Part shown: positions 27,437 through 35,849 of the stretch, one piece after another
Numbering within the stretch: the first letter of the stretch is position 1
Layout: the number at the start of each line of letters is the position of its first letter
Assembly: GCA_025149285.1 (NCBI GenBank)
Contig: CP102274.1
Span: 4,056,001 to 4,120,000, forward strand
Direction: 5' to 3'
DNA: 64,000 nucleotides
Source of the DNA: Hungatella hathewayi
Lineage (GTDB): Bacteria; Bacillota; Clostridia; Lachnospirales; Lachnospiraceae
The notes under the pieces: generated by a model
What the model saw: only the letters and a program-made list of their open reading frames with translations
What the model was told of the DNA's origin: nothing
Database searches by the model: none
Made by a program: the position numbers and the translations under genes

Positions 27437-28597
27437 CTAAGACTGTGCTTTCACTTTTCCCCGGTTCTTTTTCTGCTCCTGATTCTTCTTTTCCAGCCTC
27501 GCATAAACCGTTCCTCTCAGCAGAGAATACAGCACGGAGCAGAGCGGGATAAAGATCAGCATTCCCACGATTCCCATGGCGCTGCCGCCGATCGTCACCG
27601 CAACGAGCACCCAGATAGACGGAAGGCCCACGGAATTCCCCACCACATGGGGATAGATTAAGTTTCCTTCAATCTGTTGAAGGATAAAGAACACCGCCAC
27701 AAACAGAAGCGCATCTAACGGTTTCACCATCAGCATCAGGAACGCCCCGATCACACAGCCGATAAAGGCTCCAAAGATGGGAATCAGCGCAGTAAAGGCG
27801 ATGAGCACGCCGATCAGCAGTGCATAAGGCAGCCGCAGCACGGACAGCGTGAGGAAGAACATGGTTCCCAGAATCACCGCCTCGAGGCACTGTCCTGTCA
27901 GGAAATGGGAAAATGTATTGTAAGCCAGACCGGCAACTGACAGAACATGTTCCGTGACACGGTCCGGCAGAAACGCCCGCATCAGCTTCTTCATCTGAGC
28001 CGAGAGCGTCTCCTTCTGCAGCAGTATATAGATGGCAAATACAAGGGCGATTCCAAAGGTGGTGACGCCGCTGACGATGGAAACCGCTGCTGTGATCGTG
28101 GAATTCAGCACGGTGCTGGCCCCTGATGAGAGGAAGCCGATCACATCCTCGGAAAAAGACTTCCAGTCAATCTGGATTCCGTTGATATAATCCAGGATCT
28201 CCGGATTCTGGGCAAATAAATCTTCCGCCCCCTTCTTCACCCCTGCCAGGAATACCGGAATACTGTTCTGCAGACTCATAAACGTCTCAAACAGCTGGGG
28301 CATTACAACGAAAATGACTAACAGCAGCAGACCCACCACAAACAGCAGGGTAAAAACCAGGCCTATGGGACGGCGCAGTCTGCTGTTTTCCTTCATGGGA
28401 AGCATTTTCTCAATCCTGCGCATGGGGACGTTTAAGATAAACGCCATGACGCCACCCAGTAAAAACGGTGAGATGAATCCGAAAAGCATCATAAACACCT
28501 CAAATACACGCCGGTAGTTCACGCCGATCACCACGACCACCACGGTAAATACGATAAGCCATCGCAGCTTCTTGATGTTGCTGTCATTTAATTCCAT
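27437..28597 (-). CDS. AI-2E family transporter
   Basis: A 386-residue membrane protein with about eight helices and the conserved C-terminal block LPYALLIGVLIAFTALIPIFGAFIGCVIGAF...IYPHVVGNSVGLPSIWVLVAV. The family (PF01594) includes AI-2 exporters, sodium/proton antiporters and many members of unknown substrate, so transport specificity is open. The C-terminus is a short basic tail (KKNQEQKKNRGK). AAAGGAG precedes the ATG. It begins 4 bp after the alaX stop, so it is translationally linked to it. Confidence 0.88.
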   Translation of the reverse strand: MELNDSNIKKLRWLIVFTVVVVVIGVNYRRVFEVFMMLFGFISPFLLGGVMAFILNVPMRRIEKMLPMKENSRLRRPIGLVFTLLFVVGLLLLVIFVVMPQLFETFMSLQNSIPVFLAGVKKGAEDLFAQNPEILDYINGIQIDWKSFSEDVIGFLSSGASTVLNSTITAAVSIVSGVTTFGIALVFAIYILLQKETLSAQMKKLMRAFLPDRVTEHVLSVAGLAYNTFSHFLTGQCLEAVILGTMFFLTLSVLRLPYALLIGVLIAFTALIPIFGAFIGCVIGAFLMLMVKPLDALLFVAVFFILQQIEGNLIYPHVVGNSVGLPSIWVLVAVTIGGSAMGIVGMLIFIPLCSVLYSLLRGTVYARLEKKNQEQKKNRGKVKAQS

Positions 28598-28601
28598 AAA
28601 A

Positions 28602-29762
28602 TTACTCCTTTACCAGTCCTGTAAATGTCTCCAGAATCGCCTGCTTCGACGCCTGAAAGGTTCCCTGAGCCATCAGGGCGCTTCCACCGCCTCTTCCGTT
28701 TAACTCTTTGTTTAAGGTTTTGCTGAGAGCCCTCATGTCTGCGCTGCTGCTTCCAATCGCGTACTGATAGCTGCCGTCCACTCCGGAACAGACGAGGACC
28801 ACACTTCCCCTTCCGCCCTCGTAGAGCATGGTGCAGTACTGGCGCAGCTGGATCGGCGCCAGCCCTTCCTCGAACACCGCTAAAGGCTCCTGGCTGCACT
28901 GAAACTGCTCCATTCTGGCTGCAAACAGCTCCTGGTACAGCCGGTTAATCCTGCCGTCTTTTATTCCGTTCTCGTTCTTCAGCTTTTCCACAGTCTCCAC
29001 GACTCTCTCCGGCTTGGCCGAGAGCATCACGGAAAGCTCCGTCACCGTCTTCTGTTTCTTCCGGTAATCCTTAAGGGCATCCATCCCGCAGAGCATGGAA
29101 ACCCGGATGCCGCCTTTGTAGTGGATTGCACCGGTGATCTTAAAAATGCCGATCTCTCCGGTGGACATGACATGGGTACCGCAGCATGCGCAGACATCGC
29201 TGTCGGGAATCTCAATAATTCTCACCTGGCCGGTCAGCGCCTTCTTGCTTCTGTACTCCATATGCTCCAGCTCTCCGGCGGCCGGATACAGTTCCCGGAT
29301 CGGCAGATTCTCTGCGATTTTCCGGTTGACCTCCGTTTCGATCTCCTCTAATTCTTCGGCTGTGATCACTCCGTTAAAGTCAACAGTCACCTCCTCGCTT
29401 CCCATATGAAATCCCACATTATCGAACCCATACTTTTTATGTACCAGTCCTGAAAATATATGTTCGCCTGAATGGTTCTGCATGTATCCAAACCGTCTTT
29501 CCCAGTCGATGGTTCCCGCAACGGCCGTCCCTGCCTCCAGGGGTCCGTCCGTCTCATGGATGATCTCTCCTGCCTTTTCATGGACATCCAGTACCTTCAC
29601 CGGTCCCAGCCTCCCGGTATCCCCCGGCTGGCCGCCGCCCTCCGGATAGAAGCCTGTCCGGTCCAGCATCACCTGGTACCTGCCGTTTTTCCCCTCTCTG
29701 CAGTCTGTTACCACCGCCTCGAACGCTTTGACATATGGCTGTCTATAATATAATTTTTCCAT
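28602..29762 (-). CDS. alanyl-tRNA editing protein (AlaX type, with DHHA1 domain)
   Basis: A 386-residue trans-editing enzyme that removes serine or glycine mis-attached to tRNA-Ala. The N-terminal part resembles the AlaRS editing domain entry (LDRTGFYPEGGGQPGDTG), followed by the zinc site HSGEH (about residues 96-100) and CACCGTH...GEIG (about 186-200). The C-terminal DHHA1 domain contains VVLVCSGVDGSYQYAIGSSS and NGRGGGSALMAQG. No synthetase domain is present. It heads a three-gene operon and has its own promoter at 29792-29819. Confidence 0.92.
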   Translation of the reverse strand: MEKLYYRQPYVKAFEAVVTDCREGKNGRYQVMLDRTGFYPEGGGQPGDTGRLGPVKVLDVHEKAGEIIHETDGPLEAGTAVAGTIDWERRFGYMQNHSGEHIFSGLVHKKYGFDNVGFHMGSEEVTVDFNGVITAEELEEIETEVNRKIAENLPIRELYPAAGELEHMEYRSKKALTGQVRIIEIPDSDVCACCGTHVMSTGEIGIFKITGAIHYKGGIRVSMLCGMDALKDYRKKQKTVTELSVMLSAKPERVVETVEKLKNENGIKDGRINRLYQELFAARMEQFQCSQEPLAVFEEGLAPIQLRQYCTMLYEGGRGSVVLVCSGVDGSYQYAIGSSSADMRALSKTLNKELNGRGGGSALMAQGTFQASKQAILETFTGLVKE

Positions 29763-29791
29763 AGATTCTCCTCTTTTCCCGTTTGTAACTA

Positions 29792-29819
29792 ATTATACAC
29801 AAGTATGGGATAAGTTCAA
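29792..29819 (-). promoter_or_regulatory. promoter of the alaX operon
   Basis: On the minus strand, TTGAAC (29814-29819), 16-bp spacer, TATAAT (29792-29797). Confidence 0.65.
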
Positions 29820-29914
29820 TCATATGAATTCTAAAATTTTACGAAAAATGTGGAAACAGTGGCAAGCAGGGTCACATACATTTAAGTGTAAACAATTTAT
29901 TTGGAGGAACAAAT

Positions 29915-30166
29915 ATGAGTGATCTGGCAGCAACAAATTGTGGATGTGGATGTGGCTGTGAATGCAACAATGGAGGAAGTGGATGCAACTTTATCTGGTT
30001 GATCCTGATTCTGTGCTGCTGCTGTGGCGGCGGCGGTGGATTCGGGGGCGGCTGCGGCTGCGGCGGCGGAAGTAACTGCGGCTGCGGCGGAAGCAATGGA
30101 TGCGATTTCATCTGGATCATCCTTCTTCTCTGCTGCTGTGGCGGCGGCGGTGGATTCTGCTGCTAA
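29915..30166 (+). CDS. Cys/Gly-rich mini-protein (chorion high-cysteine-like)
   Basis: An 83-residue protein made of two imperfect units. Each unit has a CGCGCG-type stretch, then an F-I-W-hydrophobic core (NFIWLILILCCCC, DFIWIILLLCCC), then poly-Gly ending in Phe. About a quarter of the residues are Cys and over a third Gly. TTGGAGG precedes the ATG at 29915. Clostridial genomes carry such genes, often labelled 'chorion class high-cysteine HCB protein' by composition only; a spore-coat or membrane-surface role is a guess. Upstream, CATACATT at 29875-29882 with an AC pair 17 bp earlier loosely resembles a sigma-K promoter (weak). It is followed by a clear terminator. Confidence 0.75.
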   Translation: MSDLAATNCGCGCGCECNNGGSGCNFIWLILILCCCCGGGGGFGGGCGCGGGSNCGCGGSNGCDFIWIILLLCCCGGGGGFCC

Positions 30167-30201
30167 TACATGCAGAAAAAACCGTTCCACGAAACATAAA
30201 G

Positions 30202-30234
30202 ACTGCGGTCCGGATATTCCGGGCCGCAGTTTTT
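30202..30234 (+). terminator. rho-independent terminator
   Basis: Arms ACTGCGGTCCGGA (30202-30214) and TCCGGGCCGCAGT (30218-30230), one wobble, 3-nt loop, then a run of T. It ends the Cys/Gly-rich gene. The small gene at 30274-30423 points towards it from the other side. Confidence 0.85.
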
Positions 30235-30273
30235 CATTTATCCGTATCCTTCAGCAGGGCGGGAAGCGGATCA

Positions 30274-30423
30274 TCACCGCCCCCGATTCTTATCCTGTCC
30301 CGGTGCGGCCAGCGGATTTTCTCCATTTCCTCCGCGTCCGGAATTTCTTCCCTGTTTTCTCTTTACGCACTCGTCGTCAATTTCATATACTGCATTGCCA
30401 TCTATAATCAAACGATTTCTCAT
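30274..30423 (-). CDS. 49-residue basic protein of unknown function
   Basis: A short frame starting MRNRLIIDGNAVYEIDDECV with a Lys/Arg/Gly/Asn-rich, probably disordered C-terminal half. It is supported by a strong ribosome site (AGGAG at 8-9 nt before the ATG), by a TTGACA -35-like box with a weak TATTAG -10 at 17-bp spacing upstream, and by filling an otherwise empty 330-bp gap. The N-terminal IIDGNAVYEID segment reads like a real folded start. I do not recognise a family. It is divergent from the unknown gene at 30498. Confidence 0.6.
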   Translation of the reverse strand: MRNRLIIDGNAVYEIDDECVKRKQGRNSGRGGNGENPLAAPGQDKNRGR

Positions 30424-30446
30424 GTTTATCACTCTCCTGTAATACT

Positions 30447-30468
30447 AATATATGCGGCCGCATATATT
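30447..30468. promoter_or_regulatory. 22-bp perfect palindrome in a divergent promoter region
   Basis: AATATATGCGG followed by its exact complement CCGCATATATT. It fills the spacer of the minus-strand promoter of the 49-residue gene (TTGACA on the minus strand just above it) and lies 30 bp before the plus-strand gene at 30498. A dimeric repressor site is the simplest reading. Confidence 0.6.
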
Positions 30469-30497
30469 GTCAACAAGAAAAGTAAGGATATCATGTT

Positions 30498-31043
30498 ATG
30501 AACAACGAAAAAAATTCCCAGCCAGTTGACCTGGATTCCTTAATCGGTGATAACCATTTACAGATGATGAAGGCCGCACTTCCCTATATGAGCGTAACAG
30601 AGCAGCGTTTTATCTCCCTCTTTGTCAAATTCAATGAGCTCCGCCGCACCGTGCAGCTGTTTGAAGATGAGGAGGTGGCTGCCATGGGCATCTGCTCCAC
30701 CGGAGAAAGCACCGAAAAACCGGCGTCCCCCATTGATATGCTGGGGGCCATCAAACCGTTTGGAACACCGACCGAACAGGATTTAATCGATCTGATCATG
30801 AACTTTTTCCAGGGCTTTAAGCTGGCAAGCGCAGTATCCGACGCGGTTCCCGGATCCATGGTCCCGGATCCCGAGCCCACGGAAAATACGGCCAGGCAGG
30901 CGCAGACACCGCCTCCGCACCGCTCCGGCGGGCCGTTCGGGCGCATGTCCTTCGATCAGATCAAAAATTTTATTCCTCAGGAACAGCAGTCCCGGCTGGA
31001 GACCATGCAGCTTATGATGTCTGCCATGCAGCAGATGAGCTGA
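30498..31043 (+). CDS. conserved-looking protein of unknown function
   Basis: A 181-residue soluble protein. The N-terminal two thirds are helical (LQMMKAALPYMSVTEQRFISLFVKFNELRRTVQLF); a Pro-rich linker (about 130-150, PDPEPTENTARQAQTPPPHR) leads to a Met/Gln-rich C-terminal helix (EQQSRLETMQLMMSAMQQMS). I do not recognise a family. A TAAGGA site precedes the ATG. The gene at 31098 follows on the same strand after 54 bp and has a similar helical character, so the two are probably one operon. Confidence 0.7.
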   Translation: MNNEKNSQPVDLDSLIGDNHLQMMKAALPYMSVTEQRFISLFVKFNELRRTVQLFEDEEVAAMGICSTGESTEKPASPIDMLGAIKPFGTPTEQDLIDLIMNFFQGFKLASAVSDAVPGSMVPDPEPTENTARQAQTPPPHRSGGPFGRMSFDQIKNFIPQEQQSRLETMQLMMSAMQQMS

Positions 31044-31097
31044 CCTTAACGCTACATATCACTATAAAAGAATGAAAGAAAGGAAGAACAGCACTCT

Positions 31098-31379
31098 ATG
31101 AATACAAACTGGAAACAGGACCCCCGCTTAAAGGGCATGGATCCGCAAAAACTCGAACTGCTGACCACATTCGCCAAAGAGGTGGAATCCGCACCGAAGG
31201 ACCAGCTGATGTCCACGATTCTCACACTTAACCTGAAGGCCAATGAAAAAGGCATCCATTTTTCCGATCAGGAGACGGAACTGCTCGTCTCGATCCTGAG
31301 CGGGGGAATGAGCCCCGCCGAGCGGAAACGCATGGATACCTTACGTATGATTTCTAAAAATTTAGCAAAACGGAAATAA
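31098..31379 (+). CDS. small helical protein of unknown function
   Basis: A 93-residue soluble, all-helical protein (KGMDPQKLELLTTFAKEVESAPKDQLMSTILTLN ... ELLVSILSGGMSPAERKRMDTLRMI), with a basic end. I recall similar small proteins in Lachnospiraceae but no assigned function. GAAAGGAAG precedes the ATG. Its stop is 2 bp from the converging L,D-transpeptidase stop, leaving no room for a separate terminator. Confidence 0.72.
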   Translation: MNTNWKQDPRLKGMDPQKLELLTTFAKEVESAPKDQLMSTILTLNLKANEKGIHFSDQETELLVSILSGGMSPAERKRMDTLRMISKNLAKRK

Positions 31380-31381
31380 CA

Positions 31382-32233
31382 TTACCGGCCGTTCTCCTGC
31401 TCCAACCGGCTGATATCGGAAACAATGACGATTCTGGTATCTTCATCGACGCTTGTCACCAGCTTTTTCATGTATTCCTCGGGCACCTTGACACAGCCCG
31501 AGGTCCCGGTATCGGCCGTCCCGTTCATACAGTGCAGAAAGATCGCGGAACCGTTTCCCGGCACACAATCGCTGTTATAATCCAGTGCCAGTCCATAATG
31601 GTAAAACGGAACCATGGCCGCCATATGCTCCGCTGACTTCCAGTCTTTTTTTGTGCTGCGCGAATCCACCAGCCGGTTATAGTGGCTGCTTTCCGGATCG
31701 TCCACCCAGTAATCGGTATCTGTCAGCCGGTGATACGGCAGAATACTGCCCGGATTTTCCTTCACGCCAAACGCCATGGTAAAACGATACGTTCCGAGGG
31801 GCGTCTTCTTGTCCCCCTCTTTCTTATCATCCGTCGCTCCGTTTTTCCCGTATCTCCCCATGGTCTCAAATTCTTCCGTCCAGATCCCCTCTTCATTCTT
31901 CGTATGGTAGGAAAGGCTGATATCCGCTCCTCCCTGTCCCACAACCAGGATCAGGCTGTCCGTTTCTGAAGCGGCCGCTATGTTCCCCATGAGCTCCTGT
32001 TCTCCGGCGTTCTTCTGCTCTCCGGCATTCTCCTGTTTTGCCTCTGCCTTTTCCGTATTCTTGTCCTTCAGACCAATGCCAGGGCCTTTTTCCTCCGGGC
32101 CATCGGTCCGTTCCTGCGGCCGGACCGCCCGATCTTCATTCATCCGTGCACAGGCCGTTGTTCCTGCAGTGCCGGAGCATGCAAAAAGGACCGCCCCTGT
32201 CATGACCAGCAAATATCTCTGATATCGTCTCAT
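31382..32233 (-). CDS. L,D-transpeptidase (YkuD family), exported
   Basis: A 283-residue secreted or lipid-anchored enzyme. The N-terminus MRRYQRYLLVMTGAVLFAC has a basic start, hydrophobic core and an LFAC sequence that could serve as a lipobox at Cys19. A Glu/Lys-rich linker follows (about 30-85). The YkuD domain covers the C-terminal two thirds, with KTPLGTYRF, then IFLHCMNGTADTGTSGCVKV carrying the catalytic His and Cys in the HX...SGC pattern. Family role: 3-3 cross-linking of peptidoglycan. The ATG at 32233 has GGAGG nine bases upstream, and a consensus promoter lies at 32270-32298. Confidence 0.87.
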   Translation of the reverse strand: MRRYQRYLLVMTGAVLFACSGTAGTTACARMNEDRAVRPQERTDGPEEKGPGIGLKDKNTEKAEAKQENAGEQKNAGEQELMGNIAAASETDSLILVVGQGGADISLSYHTKNEEGIWTEEFETMGRYGKNGATDDKKEGDKKTPLGTYRFTMAFGVKENPGSILPYHRLTDTDYWVDDPESSHYNRLVDSRSTKKDWKSAEHMAAMVPFYHYGLALDYNSDCVPGNGSAIFLHCMNGTADTGTSGCVKVPEEYMKKLVTSVDEDTRIVIVSDISRLEQENGR

Positions 32234-32269
32234 TGGTAATTTCCTCCGATTATCCTGTCTTCTGCTGTT

Positions 32270-32298
32270 ATTATACACGGTACGGCCCTTTTTGTCAT
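32270..32298 (-). promoter_or_regulatory. promoter of the L,D-transpeptidase gene
   Basis: On the minus strand, ATGACA (32293-32298), 17-bp spacer, TATAAT (32270-32275). Confidence 0.7.
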
Positions 32299-32318
32299 GC
32301 CTGAACGGCAATCTTGTA

Positions 32319-32354
32319 ACAGTACAGACGGCTCATTTCCGCCGTCTGTACTGT
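32319..32354 (-). terminator. hairpin after the 128-residue gene
   Basis: Perfect 14-bp arms ACAGTACAGACGGC / GCCGTCTGTACTGT with an 8-nt loop, 5 bp after the stop at 32359. No good T-run follows, so it may be a weak terminator or an RNA-stabilising 3' hairpin. Confidence 0.55.
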
Positions 32355-32358
32355 TGCG

Positions 32359-32745
32359 CTATTTTAATCTTACAACATGCTGACAATATATGTATACATT
32401 CTTAATCTTTTTAGCCTGCTCCCCTTCTTCCCCCAAAATGATCGGCTGCGTGCCGGACGGCGTAATGTACAGCTTAAATGCAATTGCATCCTGGCCTACC
32501 TTCATCTGCCTGACCGGACGGTACTCGAACGTCCTGCGCTCAATTCCCAGATATTCGTAGATGGCATTCTCCAGATCCTTATCCTCAAAGCACCTGGCAA
32601 TATCCTCCTCCGCATTCATATCCAGAATCGCTTTCGCTTCCTCAAACGTCAGATTTGCAAACCGGAAATCCCCGTCCCCCAGGACATGGGCCAGAGTCTC
32701 ATTGTCAAGAAGCAACAATGGGTAACCTACACTCGACTGCTCCAT
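32359..32745 (-). CDS. protein of unknown function
   Basis: A 128-residue soluble protein with no membrane segment. The N-terminus (YPLLLLDNETLAHVLGDGDFRF) and middle (FEEAKAILDMNAEEDIARCF) look globular. The C-terminal half contains VRQMKVGQDAIAFKLYITPSG, a strand-rich block loosely like the end of STIV B116-type (DUF1874) proteins, but that resemblance is too weak to name it. GGAGG precedes the ATG. It stands alone between leuS and the L,D-transpeptidase. Confidence 0.65.
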   Translation of the reverse strand: MEQSSVGYPLLLLDNETLAHVLGDGDFRFANLTFEEAKAILDMNAEEDIARCFEDKDLENAIYEYLGIERRTFEYRPVRQMKVGQDAIAFKLYITPSGTQPIILGEEGEQAKKIKNVYIYCQHVVRLK

Positions 32746-32900
32746 AAAATACCTCCTTCATCTCCGTTTATTATAACAAATTTCTCAATTATCTGCTATT
32801 ACTATTATCATAGCCATTTTTCTCTCTTTTGTCAATATTTTCTGATTATTTTATACTTGTTCGTTAATTATCAAACTATTATGTTTTTATTTTATCATGC

Positions 32901-32934
32901 AAAAAACACCCTTCGGCTGTCCGCCTCCGGGTGT
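32901..32934 (-). terminator. rho-independent terminator of leuS
   Basis: On the minus strand, ACACCC...GGGTGT with an inner CGG/CCG pairing (32906-32934), then six T (32901-32906), 7 bp after the leuS stop. Confidence 0.85.
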
Positions 32935-32940
32935 CTGCTG

Positions 32941-35355
32941 CTATTTACATACAATATTGATAATTCTTCCCGGCACATAGATTTCCTTAACAATCGTACC
33001 TGTAATCTTATCTGTAACCAGCGCCCTGCCGGCCTCGATCGCTTCCTCTCTGGCTGTGCCTGCCGAAAGTGTTATCACCGCCTTTGTCTTTCCATTCACC
33101 TGGACGGCAACGGAAATTTCATCGTCCTTCATGGCTTCCTCATCGCACACCGGCCACTGGGCATGGAAAACGGTATCGCTGCCTCCCAGCTGCTGCCACA
33201 ATTCTTCGCCGATATGAGGGGCAAACGGCGCAAGCAGGATCACAAATGTGCGAAGTGTTTCTCTGTCGATTCCGCCGGTCTTCTTTGCCAGTTCGATGAA
33301 TTTGTTGTTGTACTCCATGAAACCGGAGATGACCGTATTTAAATTAAACTGGTTAAAACGCTGTTCAATATCAAAAATCAGCTTATTGCGGAGACGCACC
33401 ATCTCTCTTGTGGGTTCCGTCTCCCTGTCTTTGCTGTCCATCACAAGATTCCAGAACCTGTTTAAGAAACGGCTGATACCTTCAATTCCCCTGTCATCCC
33501 ATTCTGCGTCCAGTTCCGGCGGACCGACGAAGAGCTCATACATTCTCAGGGAATCACACCCGTAATCGCGAACCAGCTCATCCGGGGATACCACATTTCC
33601 CTTGGACTTGCTCATCTTGATTCCATTCTTACCGGTGATCATGCCCTGGTTAAACAGCTTCGTAAACGGTTCGTCAAAATCGATGACACCGATGTCACAC
33701 AGGAATTTCGTGTAGAACCTGGAGTAGAGCAGATGGAGTACCGCGTGTTCCACGCCTCCGATATACATATCGACCGGAAGATATTGATCCGCCTTTTCAC
33801 GGGAGACAAGCTCCTTTTCATTATGGCTGTCCACATAGCGCAGGAAGTACCAGGAAGAGCCGGCCCACTGAGGCATGGTGTTTGTCTCCCGCTTGGCCGG
33901 TGCTCCGCAGACCGGGCAGGTGGTATTTACCCACTCATCGATAGCGGCCAGCGGGGATTCCCCCGTTCCTGTCGGCTGATAGCTTTCTACTTCAGGCAGT
34001 CTTAACGGAAGCTGATCCTCAGGAACCGGTACGCTGCCGCAGTGCGGACAGTGAATAATCGGAATAGGCTCGCCCCAGTAGCGCTGCCTCGAGAATACCC
34101 AGTCGCGCAGTTTGTAATTGACCGTCTTCTTTCCGATTCCACGCTCCTCGATCATCGCCGGAGCTTCCCTCTTTAAGACGGAAGACTCCATTCCGTTCCA
34201 CTCGCCGGAATTGATCATGATTCCGCTCGCCTCGGTGTAAGCCTGCGTCATATCCATGATCTCCACCCCATCCCTGGCAATAACCTGGATAATCGGGAGA
34301 TCGAATTTCTTTGCAAATTCGAAATCTCTGTCGTCATGGGCCGGTACACACATAATAGCCCCTGTACCGTAATCAGCCAGTACATAGTCGGAAAGCCAGA
34401 TCGGCACCTTTGCACCGTTTAACGGATTGACGGCATAGCTTCCCGTAAACACACCCGTCTTTTCCTTATCCTGAAGGCGGTCCACATTGGATTTCATGGA
34501 AGCTTCACAGATGTATTTCTCCACTGCATCTTTCGTCTCCGGCACAGCCAGGCCCAGGGCCAGTTCATGCTCCGGAGCCAGCACCATGAAGGTCGCTCCG
34601 TAAAGCGTATCCGGTCTTGTCGTATAGACCTTTATTTTTTCTTCCCGTCCATCTACCTGGAAATCCACTTCCGCGCCATAGGATTTTCCGATCCATTCAG
34701 TCTGCATCTTCTTGACCTTCTCCGGCCAGTCCAGTTTGTCCAGATCGTCAAGCAGACGGTCCGCATAGGCGGTGATCTTTAGCATCCACTGTCTTAAATT
34801 TTTCTTTGTCACCGGTGTCTGGCAGCGTTCACAGCAGCCGTTTACCACTTCTTCGTTGGCAAGCCCGGTCTTACAGGATGGACACCAGTTAATCGGAAAT
34901 TCCTTCTCATAGGCCAGCCCCTTCTTAAACATCTGAACGAAGATCCACTGAGTCCATTTGTAAAAGTCCGGATCCGTAGTATTGACCTCCATATCCCAGT
35001 CATATACAGCGGCAATCTCATTAATCTGACGCTTAATATTGGCCACGTTCTCGGCCGTTGATTTTGCCGGATGAACGCCCATCTTAATCGCATAATTCTC
35101 TGCCGGAAGGCCAAAGGCATCCCATCCCATCGGATGGATGACGTAATGTCCTTTTAATATCTGATACCTGCTCCAGACATCGGAGATCACGTACCCCCTC
35201 CAGTGTCCCACATGAAGCCCGCTCCCCGACGGGTACGGAAACATATCGAGACAGTAATACTTCGGTTTCTTCCCGTCATTGACATTGATGGGATTCTTTT
35301 TCCAGTTTTCGCGCCATTTCTTCTCAATTGCGCTGTGGTTGTATGATGCTGACAT
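32941..35355 (-). CDS. leuS: leucyl-tRNA synthetase
   Basis: An 804-residue class I synthetase that charges tRNA-Leu. The HIGH-type motif is in PYPSGSGLHVGHWRGY (about residues 41-56), the editing domain occupies the middle, and the KMSKS loop is IKMSKSKGNVVSPDEL. The length is normal for bacterial LeuRS. A zinc-knuckle-like CPSCKTGLANEEVVNGCCERC is present before the editing domain, and a second CPHCGS/CPVCG pair follows. AGGAG precedes the ATG, and expression is controlled by the T-box leader upstream. Confidence 0.97.
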   Translation of the reverse strand: MSASYNHSAIEKKWRENWKKNPINVNDGKKPKYYCLDMFPYPSGSGLHVGHWRGYVISDVWSRYQILKGHYVIHPMGWDAFGLPAENYAIKMGVHPAKSTAENVANIKRQINEIAAVYDWDMEVNTTDPDFYKWTQWIFVQMFKKGLAYEKEFPINWCPSCKTGLANEEVVNGCCERCQTPVTKKNLRQWMLKITAYADRLLDDLDKLDWPEKVKKMQTEWIGKSYGAEVDFQVDGREEKIKVYTTRPDTLYGATFMVLAPEHELALGLAVPETKDAVEKYICEASMKSNVDRLQDKEKTGVFTGSYAVNPLNGAKVPIWLSDYVLADYGTGAIMCVPAHDDRDFEFAKKFDLPIIQVIARDGVEIMDMTQAYTEASGIMINSGEWNGMESSVLKREAPAMIEERGIGKKTVNYKLRDWVFSRQRYWGEPIPIIHCPHCGSVPVPEDQLPLRLPEVESYQPTGTGESPLAAIDEWVNTTCPVCGAPAKRETNTMPQWAGSSWYFLRYVDSHNEKELVSREKADQYLPVDMYIGGVEHAVLHLLYSRFYTKFLCDIGVIDFDEPFTKLFNQGMITGKNGIKMSKSKGNVVSPDELVRDYGCDSLRMYELFVGPPELDAEWDDRGIEGISRFLNRFWNLVMDSKDRETEPTREMVRLRNKLIFDIEQRFNQFNLNTVISGFMEYNNKFIELAKKTGGIDRETLRTFVILLAPFAPHIGEELWQQLGGSDTVFHAQWPVCDEEAMKDDEISVAVQVNGKTKAVITLSAGTAREEAIEAGRALVTDKITGTIVKEIYVPGRIINIVCK

Positions 35356-35432
35356 TATTTACCATTCTCCTTTCTGACTGCATAATCTGGAACTTCAGAT
35401 ATCATGGAAGCATTTTCCCATTATATCAAAAA

Positions 35433-35720
35433 CGCGCCTCTTTCGCTGCGGCCGTTCAGGCCATAACGATAGAGACGCGGATTTCTTCCACGCGGTACCA
35501 CTCTATTTCATACAGAATCTGTATGCGCTCATGGGATACGTATTCATATCCTTCCCATCGTAACGGCTGGGATGCCGGCCGCACCTACACAAAAGCAGCG
35601 CTTCCTTCAGTGAGCAACTCCAAGGCGAGTTCAGCCATCCTTCCCAACCGGCTCGCACCAACCGCCGGCTCTCTGCATGTTTCAGACAGCTTACTGTTCC
35701 TCTTCACAGTATTTATGCTG
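35433..35720 (-). ncRNA. T-box leader (leucine) of leuS
   Basis: The conserved T-box sequence GTGGTACCGCG appears on the minus strand at 35491-35501, followed by a terminator hairpin (arms about 35467-35479 and 35433-35445) with a T-run beyond it. Upstream stems include a specifier candidate in GAACTCGCC, where CTC at 35627-35629 is a leucine codon. This leader senses uncharged tRNA-Leu and permits readthrough into leuS. The stretch between its promoter and the CPBP stop (35756-35849) shows nothing else I can support. Confidence 0.88.
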
Positions 35721-35726
35721 ACTATG

Positions 35727-35755
35727 AATGTATCACACTTGCTGTAGCGTGTCAA
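35727..35755 (-). promoter_or_regulatory. promoter of the leuS T-box transcript
   Basis: On the minus strand, consensus TTGACA (35750-35755), 17-bp spacer, TACATT (35727-35732). Confidence 0.75.
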
Positions 35756-35849
35756 CCGCTATTTATGATTTTCCTCCAGTTCCCGGCACAGACCATGTCC
35801 GGCTTAAGACACCGATGCCCGGCGCGGCCGGTTACCGTCTGCCTCCCGT

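Noticed and set aside
29872..30190. Two long minus-strand frames over the Cys/Gly-rich gene, rich in Pro or Ala
   Set aside because: They are shadows of the GGC/TGC triplet bias of the plus-strand gene; neither has a ribosome site.
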